The position numbers and the translations under genes were made by a program. The notes beneath the pieces were generated by a model that was given only the letters and a program-made list of their open reading frames with translations, ran no database searches and was not told where the DNA came from. From positions 1 through 54,106 of the forward strand of contig CAYGVS010000004.1 in the NCBI GenBank assembly GCA_964353635.1: a stretch of DNA of 54,106 nucleotides. Direction: 5' to 3'. The stretch is from JAPLVB01 sp964353635 (GTDB lineage Archaea; Aenigmatarchaeota; Aenigmatarchaeia; QMZP01). The first letter of the stretch is position 1; each line of letters opens with the position of its first letter. Shown here one piece after another: positions 47,709 through 54,106 of the stretch.

Positions 47709-49043
47709 TTATAGCCTTTTGAGTTTGGCCATTTTCTTGAGGAAACCGTCCAGAACTGATTCCAGGTCGGGCTTGCCTATCTCATCAAGATAGTATTCCA
47801 CGTTCACTATGGGCTTCCTGGCCTTGATTATCTTTGAAAGGTTCACCGGGCTTGCGTCAAGTACTATGTCGCATTTGGCGCGGTTGATGGTCTTCTCAAG
47901 CTCCTTTATCTGCTTTGGGCTGTAGCCCATGGCAGGCAGTATACTCTTCAGGTGAGGGAACTCCCTGTAAACGTTTTTTATTGAGCCAACCGCGTATTTC
48001 TCAGCGGATACAATCTTTGCGCCATATTTGTTTGCAGCCACCACACCAGCGCCGAAAGACATTCCTCCGTGTGTAAGGGTCGGGCCGTCTCCTATAACCA
48101 GGGCCATTTTGTCCTTCAAGGCCTCAGGGTTTTCCACTTTTATTGATGACATGGCCTTTATCAAGACGGCCTTTGGGTTGTATTGCTTTATGTTGTTTAA
48201 AAGAGTTTCCACGTCCTCTGGCCTGGCGCTGTCCATCTTGTTTATGATTAGGACGTCTGCGTTGAGGAGGTTGGTCTCGCCTGGATAGTATCTGAGCTCG
48301 TGGCCTGCGCGGTGAGGGTCAAGTATTGTGATGGAGAGATCGGGCTTGATGAATGAGATATCATTGTTTCCACCATCCCAAACTATTATCGAAGACTCCT
48401 TTTCTGCGTCCCAGAGGATCTTCTCGTAATCCACTCCGGCGTAGACTATTGCGCCGTTCTTCAGATGGGGCTCATACTCTTCGCGCTCTTCTATAGTACA
48501 TTTGTTTTTGTCCAGGTCCTCGAAAGTAGCAAAACGCTGCACTGCTTCCTTCTCAAGGTCGCCATAAGGCATTGGGTGGCGTATCACCACCACCTTCAGT
48601 CCGTGCTGCCTGAGGATGGATACTATCTTCCTGGAGGTCTGGCTCTTGCCTGCGCCTGTTCGCACCGCACAGACCGAAATAACGGGTTTGGAGGATTTGA
48701 GCTGCGTGGATTTGGGTCCGAGAAGCCAGAAGTCTGCGCCGCAGGAAAGGGCGAGCGAAGCCTTATGCATCACATATTCATGGGAAACGTCTGAATAGGC
48801 GAACACTACAATGTCTATGCTGTTTTTTCTAATGAGGCCAGGGAGCTCTTTCTCATCGTATATGGGAATCCCTTTTGGGTAGAGAGTCCCTGCCAATGCA
48901 GGCGGATATTTCCGGCCAGAGATTCCAGGTATCTGCGCTGCTGTGAAGCAGACAACTTCATACTCTTGGTTGTTGCGGAAGAACACGTTGAAGTTGTGGA
49001 AATCCCTTCCAGCTGCGCCCATTATCAAGACCTTGCGCTTCAT
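47709..49043 (-). CDS. Cyclic 2,3-diphosphoglycerate synthetase-like GTPase/ATPase
   Basis: This 444-residue protein has an N-terminal Rossmann-like half (VLIMGAAGRDFHNFNVFFRNN) and a P-loop VRTGAGKSQTSRKI near residue 127. WDGGNNDISFIKPDL, INKMDSARPEDVE and GDGPTLTHGGMSFGAGVVAA follow. These are landmarks of the family named after methanogen cyclic 2,3-diphosphoglycerate synthetase, which closes an intramolecular phosphoanhydride with ATP. Many members in non-methanogens are annotated only as GTPases, so the product is not certain here. The ATG overlaps the stop of the NAD(P)HX dehydratase gene, so the two are translated in series. Confidence 0.8.
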   Translation of the reverse strand: MKRKVLIMGAAGRDFHNFNVFFRNNQEYEVVCFTAAQIPGISGRKYPPALAGTLYPKGIPIYDEKELPGLIRKNSIDIVVFAYSDVSHEYVMHKASLALSCGADFWLLGPKSTQLKSSKPVISVCAVRTGAGKSQTSRKIVSILRQHGLKVVVIRHPMPYGDLEKEAVQRFATFEDLDKNKCTIEEREEYEPHLKNGAIVYAGVDYEKILWDAEKESSIIVWDGGNNDISFIKPDLSITILDPHRAGHELRYYPGETNLLNADVLIINKMDSARPEDVETLLNNIKQYNPKAVLIKAMSSIKVENPEALKDKMALVIGDGPTLTHGGMSFGAGVVAANKYGAKIVSAEKYAVGSIKNVYREFPHLKSILPAMGYSPKQIKELEKTINRAKCDIVLDASPVNLSKIIKARKPIVNVEYYLDEIGKPDLESVLDGFLKKMAKLKRL

Positions 49044-49891
49044 TTTATCACCGCAGGGATTTTCTCTATAAGGTCAGAGGCCATGAGCCCGGGACCTTTC
49101 TCTTTCGCAGCCAGGTCTCCGGCTAATCCGTTTATATAAGCTGCTGCGCAGGCTGCTGTGAAAGGGTCGAACTTCATCCCGAGCACAGCGCCGCAAATCC
49201 CAGCGAGTGTATCCCCTGTGCCGCCCTTTGTCATATTGGGGTTGCCTGTTTTGTTCAGGATTGCCCTTTCGCCGTCTGAGATGATGTCCACATGGCCTTT
49301 GAGAAGGATGGTGGTTTTCAGCTTTGCTGCAAAAAGCCTCACTATCTCTGCCCTGCGCTCGAGGTCCAGGCCAGGGTCCTGCCTTGTCAGAGACTGGAAC
49401 TCCCTCTGATGGGGGGTGAGAATGAACGGCCTGCCGGAAAGGATTTGAGGAGCCTGCGAGACAGCATGGATTGCATCAGCGTCTATCACGCAGGGTAGCT
49501 TCACGCTCTTGAGCAGATTATGGACGAAGGAGATTGTTTCTGGCCTCCTTTCAATGCCTCCTCCTATCACAATGGAGTCTGCTGCTTTGGAGATTTCAAG
49601 GATGGCCTTGAGGTGGCTCTTGTTAAGATAGCTGCCGTCAAGCGGCTCTGTTATCATGTCTGGGCAGAAGGAGGCTATTGTGTCGGCTGCCCTTTCAGGA
49701 GCAGCTATGGTCACAAGGTCGCTGCCTGAGCGGAAGGCTGCAAGAGCTGCAAAGGCGGGCGAGCCTGAATATTTCCTGGAGCCGCCTATCACCAGCACAT
49801 GGCCGAAGTTCCCCTTGTGGCTCCACTCAGGCCTCTTAGAATAAATCTTTTTCAGGATGTCCTTCTGGACTGTCTGGATTTGAGTGTCCAT
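49040..49891 (-). CDS. nnrD: ADP/ATP-dependent NAD(P)H-hydrate dehydratase
   Basis: This 283-residue enzyme repairs hydrated NAD(P)H. It has the ribokinase-like YjeF C-terminal fold: FGHVLVIGGSRKYSGSPAFAALAAFRSGSDLV, IGGGIERRPE, LTPHQREF, LLKGHVDIISDG and the ATP/substrate loop NMTKGGTGDTLAG. The N-terminal epimerase half found in many bifunctional Nnr proteins is absent, so epimerisation must come from another gene. It sits between the UMP kinase and the cyclic-diphosphoglycerate-type gene with overlaps or a few bases between genes. Confidence 0.92.
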   Translation of the reverse strand: MDTQIQTVQKDILKKIYSKRPEWSHKGNFGHVLVIGGSRKYSGSPAFAALAAFRSGSDLVTIAAPERAADTIASFCPDMITEPLDGSYLNKSHLKAILEISKAADSIVIGGGIERRPETISFVHNLLKSVKLPCVIDADAIHAVSQAPQILSGRPFILTPHQREFQSLTRQDPGLDLERRAEIVRLFAAKLKTTILLKGHVDIISDGERAILNKTGNPNMTKGGTGDTLAGICGAVLGMKFDPFTAACAAAYINGLAGDLAAKEKGPGLMASDLIEKIPAVIK

Positions 49892-49894
49892 ATT

Positions 49895-50644
49895 TCACCC
49901 TTGGATGACTGTTCCTTTGAACGGCCTGCTGCCAAGGAAATTCTCTATGCTTTGGAAATTCTTCCCGTTCATGATTATTACAGTGAGGCCGAGCTTCTGG
50001 GCCTCTTTTGATGCCACTGGATCAAAAGGCTTGTTGAGCCCTGGGTCCCACCTGTCGCCCACTATCCTCCTGAATTCCTTCCATGTCATGCGCTCCAGCG
50101 GCCTGGCATCCTTGTTAATGTCAGGGTCCTTGTCGTAGACGTAATCTATGTCACTTAAGTTTAGGACGGCCTTAGCATTAAAGTTTCTGGCAAGCAGGAC
50201 TGCATCATAATCAGTGCTGCATCCAGGCTTCCAGCCGGCTGCTATTATTACTGGCTTTTCCGCGATTATCTTTTCAGTCGGGTTTTTAATAATCGCAGGG
50301 TGGGCCACATCGCGGAATATGGTGCGGAGGAGGTGCGCATTAAGCCTGGTCGCGTGTATGCCCAGCCAATCGAGGTCTTCGCTGTCAAGCTTGATGATTT
50401 CAGAGGCAGCGGCCAGGTATTTCCTGCATGTCCTTCCTCCCCCAACGATGATTATGAACCTGCGGCCTTTCTTCACTTGGCTGAGGATGAGCTGCCTGAA
50501 GCCCTTGAGGAAGGTGACGTCTATGTCTCCGGGAACCACAAGCGAGCCGCCAAGGGAGATTATAGTATAATCTTTGCCTGGTTTGGGGGCGGCTTTCATA
50601 TCCGTCTTTGGCTGGAAAGCGCCAGAGGACGCTTTCATATCCAT
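49895..50644 (-). CDS. pyrH: UMP kinase (archaeal type)
   Basis: This 249-residue protein is an amino-acid-kinase-fold enzyme that phosphorylates UMP to UDP. It has IISLGGSLVVPGDID, IIVGGGRTCRKYL, IHATRLNAHLL, GWKPGCSTDYDAVLLA and NLSDIDYVYDKDP near the expected places. About 20 polar N-terminal residues precede the fold and are not usual. I chose the ATG at 50644: GGAGG stands five bases before it, and the start sits just inside the corA 3' end. A TTG at 50656 is less likely. UDP made here feeds the UDP-sugar enzymes of the glycan locus. Confidence 0.9.
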   Translation of the reverse strand: MDMKASSGAFQPKTDMKAAPKPGKDYTIISLGGSLVVPGDIDVTFLKGFRQLILSQVKKGRRFIIIVGGGRTCRKYLAAASEIIKLDSEDLDWLGIHATRLNAHLLRTIFRDVAHPAIIKNPTEKIIAEKPVIIAAGWKPGCSTDYDAVLLARNFNAKAVLNLSDIDYVYDKDPDINKDARPLERMTWKEFRRIVGDRWDPGLNKPFDPVASKEAQKLGLTVIIMNGKNFQSIENFLGSRPFKGTVIQG

Positions 50645-51552
50645 TGTTTCCTCCAAAAGTACATGAGCATGACGCCTGCTATCAGGAACATCATTAGAAG
50701 GACTATGTGGTACATGTCCTCGAAATGCGATTCAGGTATAGTTAGATTCATGCCATAAATGCCTGTGAGCAAAGTGAGCGGCATCATTATGGTGGCGACT
50801 ATTGTGAGCGCCTTCATCACCTCGTTCATTCTGTTGGAGACCATGGAGATGTGGACTTCAAGCGTGTTTGAAAGGACTTCGCGGTAATCGTCTATGGACT
50901 CGTTTATGCGGATTATGTGGTCGTATATGTCCCTGTAATAGGCGGTCGCTGGCTCTGAGATGAATGGAGAGACTTTGTGCGAAAGCATCATCATGACATC
51001 CCTCTGCGGGCTCGCTTGCCTCCTTAGGGTAAGCAGCTGGCGCTTGAGGCGGAAAAGCCTTCCAAGGGCCTTGTGGTCAAAGCTCTTGTATACATCCTCT
51101 TCGACCGCGTCTATCTGGCCCTCTATCTTTTCAAGGACAGGGAAGTAGTCATCTATCTCCGTGTCGATGAGATGGTGCATCAAGAGGTCAAGCCCTTTTC
51201 GGAAAAGCCTTTCAAGGCCGGATTTGTCTGCTTTCAGGACTTCGAAGCTGCTTATGCTCCTTTTGTGGGCTGTAACCAGGAAATTCCTGCCCAGCGCGAA
51301 GTTCATCTGGTAGGGGGATTCCTTTTCGATCCCGTAAAGAACAAGGAACAGATACTCATCGAAGTGCTCTATCTTCACCCGGTTCCCGGTCTTGGACATG
51401 TCCTCCAGCGTGAGCTGGTGGAGCGGGAAGGCCTGTCTTAGCTTCTCCATGTCCTGCTTGGATGGGTCTGAGACATCGACCCAGACAGGGCTCCTGGTTC
51501 TGAGGATTTTGGATTTTTTCAAGCCCTTGTCAAGAACGAATGCGTCAATCAT
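50635..51552 (-). CDS. corA: CorA-family magnesium/divalent cation transporter
   Basis: This 305-residue protein has a soluble N-terminal funnel domain (VDVSDPSKQDMEKLRQAF, LTLEDMSKTGNRVKIEHFDEYLFLVLYG) and two C-terminal membrane spans. The first ends in the signature GIYGMN, where the GMN loop is the selectivity filter. The loop after it is acidic (IPESHFED), as expected. GGAGAG precedes the ATG at 51552. The 3' end overlaps the UMP kinase start by ten bases. Confidence 0.94.
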   Translation of the reverse strand: MIDAFVLDKGLKKSKILRTRSPVWVDVSDPSKQDMEKLRQAFPLHQLTLEDMSKTGNRVKIEHFDEYLFLVLYGIEKESPYQMNFALGRNFLVTAHKRSISSFEVLKADKSGLERLFRKGLDLLMHHLIDTEIDDYFPVLEKIEGQIDAVEEDVYKSFDHKALGRLFRLKRQLLTLRRQASPQRDVMMMLSHKVSPFISEPATAYYRDIYDHIIRINESIDDYREVLSNTLEVHISMVSNRMNEVMKALTIVATIMMPLTLLTGIYGMNLTIPESHFEDMYHIVLLMMFLIAGVMLMYFWRKQWI

Positions 51553-51571
51553 ATGCCTCTCCTGGAAAGCG

Positions 51572-53035
51572 CTAACCCAAGTCTATCTGGGCTTTCTGTA
51601 GCTTTCCTGAATAGTCAAAATAAACCGTCTTGGTTTCTGAAAACTCGTCAATTCCTAGAATGCCGGCCTCGCGCGTGTTTCCTGTCTGCTTCACTCCGCC
51701 GAATGGCAGGTGGGCCTCAGAGCCTATGGTGCTGGAATTCACATAAGTGAGCCCTGCCTCTATCTGCTCTATTGCTTTGAAAGCGCTCCTTATGCTGGAG
51801 GTGTAGATGGAAGAGCTCAAGCCGTAGGAAACGGAATTCATTGCCTCTATCGCCTCATCAAGATTCTTCACGGCTATGATGCATATTGTCGGGCCGAATA
51901 TCTCTTCCTGCGCTATCCTCATGTCGTAGGTGGCATCTGTGAAGAGCGTTGGCTGGTAGAAGAACCCCTTCTTCCCGAAAGGCTGGCCGCCGCACAGGAG
52001 CTTTGCGCCCTCCTTTATTCCAATCTCTGTGTACATATGCACTTTTTCCACAGCTTTCCTGTTTATGAGCGGGCCTATGTCTGTGTTCCTGTCAAGTCCG
52101 CTGCCCAAGCGGAGCTTCTTGATGCGCTCCGCAAGAGCGGCCTCGAACTTCTCCTTTATTGATTGCTGAACTATCACCCTGGAAGCTGCAGTGCATCTCT
52201 GGCCTGTGGTCCCGTATCCTCCCCATATAATCCCGTCAATGGCAAGGTTGAGGTCAGCGTCTTCCAGGACTATGATTCCGTTCTTGCCTCCGAGTTCCAG
52301 GCCAATCTTTCTTATCCCTGCTTCCTTCGTTATCTGCAAGCCTGTCTCTCTCGAGCCTGTGAAAGAGATGCAGCGGACTGCTTTGTTATGAACAAGTGGC
52401 ATGCCTGCTTGTTCACCCGAACCTGTGACCAGGTTTATCACCCCAGGAGGCACTCCTGCCTTCTCAAGTATCTCAACAAGCCTTATCGCGCATAAAGGCG
52501 TGTCAGAGGCAGGTTTGAGCACAACAGTATTACCGCATATAAGCGCAGGCATTATCTTCCAGGTGGGTATGGCTATGGGGAAGTTCCATGGGGTTATGAG
52601 CCCGCATACGCCAATCGGCCTGCGAACTGTCATGCAGAACTTGTCTCTGAGCTCGGAGGGTGTGGTGCTGCCAAGAAGGCGGCGGCCTTCCCCTGCCATG
52701 TATTCTGCAATGTCTATCGCTTCCTGAATGTCGCCTCTGGCTTCTGCTATAACCTTGCCCATCTCTGTTGCCACCAGCTTTGCCAGGCTTTCCTTTTCCT
52801 GTTTAAGCAAGGATGCCGCACGGAAAAGCAGCTCCCCTCTTTTCGGGGCAGGCACAGCGCTCCATTCTTCAAGCGCCATTTCAGCGGCATCAACAGCCTT
52901 GTTTATGTCGTTCTGGTTGCCTGACTGGAACTGACCCAGGACCTGCTCGGTTGCCGGATTGAGGGAATGGAATGTCTCGCCTGAGCCGGAAGATGTCCAT
53001 TTCCCGCCTATCAGAATCTTATAGGTCTTTGTCAT
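51572..53035 (-). CDS. NAD(P)-dependent aldehyde dehydrogenase (succinate-semialdehyde dehydrogenase-like)
   Basis: This 487-residue protein has all the landmarks of the superfamily: ITPWNFPIAIPTWK, NTVVLKPASDTP, ISFTGSRETGLQI, the general base Glu in LELGGKNG, the nucleophile Cys in TTGQRCTAASR, and EEIFGPTICI near the C-terminus. It oxidises an aldehyde to an acid with NAD(P)+. The exact aldehyde cannot be read. Its ATG overlaps the stop of the ADP-forming acetyl-CoA synthetase gene, which suggests aldehyde-to-acid and acyl-CoA-to-acid steps of peptide or sugar fermentation in one operon. Confidence 0.9.
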   Translation of the reverse strand: MTKTYKILIGGKWTSSGSGETFHSLNPATEQVLGQFQSGNQNDINKAVDAAEMALEEWSAVPAPKRGELLFRAASLLKQEKESLAKLVATEMGKVIAEARGDIQEAIDIAEYMAGEGRRLLGSTTPSELRDKFCMTVRRPIGVCGLITPWNFPIAIPTWKIMPALICGNTVVLKPASDTPLCAIRLVEILEKAGVPPGVINLVTGSGEQAGMPLVHNKAVRCISFTGSRETGLQITKEAGIRKIGLELGGKNGIIVLEDADLNLAIDGIIWGGYGTTGQRCTAASRVIVQQSIKEKFEAALAERIKKLRLGSGLDRNTDIGPLINRKAVEKVHMYTEIGIKEGAKLLCGGQPFGKKGFFYQPTLFTDATYDMRIAQEEIFGPTICIIAVKNLDEAIEAMNSVSYGLSSSIYTSSIRSAFKAIEQIEAGLTYVNSSTIGSEAHLPFGGVKQTGNTREAGILGIDEFSETKTVYFDYSGKLQKAQIDLG

Positions 53036-54106
53036 TTCGCTCCCTTTGAGTTTACTTGGGAAGCGTATTGGTAAAGCGCCCTAAGGGCACCTACGGCCTG
53101 CTCAGGATAGGAGAAGCATGGGACACCGAAATCCTCAAGGGATTTTTTGAGGACTTCTGTGTATCTGCCCCCTCCTGCTATCACTATAAGCGGCTTCAGC
53201 TTCCTGTCAGAGACGGCAGAAACCACATCCACAACATCGGCTGTAAGCGTCGGTATCTGGAAAAGGATTATTACTGCAACTATGTCAACGTTCGGGTCAT
53301 CCATGGCTGTTTCTATTGCCAGCTTATACCTTTCTGTGTCAGCGTCCCCTGTCAAATCTATGGGATTCTTCACAACCACATGGGACGGGCAGGCTTTCTT
53401 AATCTTTTCAATGTTCTGGGTGCTCATTTTTGCCATCTGGAGGCCGCTCTTGATAAGCCAGTCTGTGGTCATCACCCCATAGCCGCCTCCGTCTGTTATT
53501 ATCTGGACTCGGTTACCTTTCGGTATGGGCTGGGTTGAAAGAATTCGCGCATAATCAAAGACCTGCTCAACATTCAGGGTTTGTATTACACCTGCCTGCT
53601 TGAATGCGGTAAAATAGATTTCTGCGGAGCCGGCAAGCGAGCCTGTGTGGGAGGCCACTGCTGTTGTGCCTTCTTCTGTTGTTCCGCCTTTAAGGACGAT
53701 TACCGGCTTTTTGGATGAGATTTTTTTGGTGATATCGTAGAATTTCCTGCCCTCTTTCACTCCTTCAAAATATGCGCATATAACGTCTGTGTCCTTGTCT
53801 TCCGACAGGTACTTCATGAGGTCTGCCTCATCTACGTCTACTGCGTTTCCATAAGAAATGAATTTTGAGATTTTGTAGCCCTTCATGGCCATCCAGTCAA
53901 GTATGACTGAGCCGAGCGCGCCTGACTGCGAGATGAAGGCGATCTTTCCTTTTCCAGGCCGCTCAAGCTTGTATCTGGGAAGGAAAAAGGTGTCCACTCC
54001 GGAATATGGGTCAAAAATCCCAATGCAGTTCGGCCCAATCGCCCGGATTCTGTATTTCTTGAGAATGGAGGCAACTTTGTTCTCAAGATCCGCGTTTCCG
54101 ATCTCC
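53032..54106 (-). CDS. Acetate-CoA ligase (ADP-forming) alpha-type subunit, 5' end outside window
   Basis: The frame is open to the window edge, so the start lies beyond 54106; the GTG at 53997 is internal. The visible 357 residues begin EIGNADLENK and include AIGPNCIGIFDPYSG, ISQSGALGSVILDW, FISYGNAVDVDEADL and VVLKGGTTEEG. The phosphohistidine site is in VASHTGSLAGS, and IITDGGGYGVMTTDW follows. This is the alpha part of ADP-forming acetyl/acyl-CoA synthetase, which makes ATP from acyl-CoA in fermenting archaea. The protein ends after the alpha part (QVNSKGAK), so the ATP-grasp beta subunit is not fused at the C-terminus. The stop codon overlaps the aldehyde dehydrogenase start. Confidence 0.92.
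   Translation of the reverse strand, partial: EIGNADLENKVASILKKYRIRAIGPNCIGIFDPYSGVDTFFLPRYKLERPGKGKIAFISQSGALGSVILDWMAMKGYKISKFISYGNAVDVDEADLMKYLSEDKDTDVICAYFEGVKEGRKFYDITKKISSKKPVIVLKGGTTEEGTTAVASHTGSLAGSAEIYFTAFKQAGVIQTLNVEQVFDYARILSTQPIPKGNRVQIITDGGGYGVMTTDWLIKSGLQMAKMSTQNIEKIKKACPSHVVVKNPIDLTGDADTERYKLAIETAMDDPNVDIVAVIILFQIPTLTADVVDVVSAVSDRKLKPLIVIAGGGRYTEVLKKSLEDFGVPCFSYPEQAVGALRALYQYASQVNSKGAK

Noticed and set aside
1..54106. CRISPR array, integrase, transposase or phage module
   Set aside because: No regularly spaced repeats, no recombinase or transposase frames and no terminal repeats were seen on either strand.

Overview
The window reads as a chromosomal segment of an archaeon. Evidence: two intron-bearing tRNA genes, an archaeal-type tRNA-splicing endonuclease, ribosomal protein S17e, transcription factor S, a SEC11-type signal peptidase, a DUF1512 protein, endonuclease Q, an archaeal UMP kinase, an ADP-forming acetyl-CoA synthetase, a class III (QxxxE) prepilin-like protein and many leaderless genes with a TATA box about 25 nt before the start codon. 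Lineage cannot be fixed by eye; a DPANN or other euryarchaeal-type lineage is my guess. No CRISPR array, rRNA, transposase or phage gene was seen.

Region 1 (1-30.2 kb) is a large surface-glycan locus. It holds GT39-like membrane glycosyltransferases, GT2 and GT4 glycosyltransferases, five sugar-nucleotide SDR enzymes, a UDP-sugar dehydrogenase, NAD+ synthetase, two AsnB-type amidotransferases, three methyltransferases, two B12-binding-type radical SAM proteins and a Wzx-like flippase. A minus-strand operon (9674 to 4983) encodes RfbF, an SDR, an RmlC-like epimerase and RfbH, the core of a CDP-3,6-dideoxyhexose route. The RfbH carries an extra N-terminal domain resembling MazF/PemK. UDP-sugar dehydrogenase plus two amidotransferases suggests amidated uronic acids. 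At 16.8-17.7 kb a gene fuses a ribbon-helix-helix DNA-binding domain to a nucleotidyltransferase fold whose catalytic signature is degraded. The palindrome GTAATA-N6-TATTAC occurs before its own start codon (in a promoter shared with a divergent epimerase) and again before the adjacent UDP-sugar dehydrogenase. I read this as a candidate sugar-nucleotide-sensing autoregulator and the most interesting system in the window.

Region 2 (30.2-35.0 kb) is one large secreted protein. An AT-rich LamG module is joined to a less AT-rich C25/gingipain-like body with Ig-like repeats.

Region 3 (35.0-43.2 kb) is informational and housekeeping. tRNA-Asn(GTT) has a D-loop insert plus a canonical intron. tRNA-Phe(GAA) has an insert between positions 7 and 8 plus a canonical intron. 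Nineteen bases after tRNA-Phe lies the splicing endonuclease gene, whose expected catalytic lysine is alanine. S17e, a CBS-HPF fusion, signal peptidase, TFS, a radical SAM protein, DUF1512 and EndoQ follow.

Region 4 (43.2-54.1 kb) holds three related surface lipoproteins, a small Tyr/Gly-rich secreted protein, a pilin-like protein, a TrkA-N protein and a minus-strand metabolic run: cyclic-2,3-diphosphoglycerate-synthetase-like GTPase, NAD(P)HX dehydratase, UMP kinase, CorA, aldehyde dehydrogenase and a truncated acetyl-CoA synthetase. Only the tRNA stretch lacks long protein genes; no gene-free gap exceeds about 130 bases.
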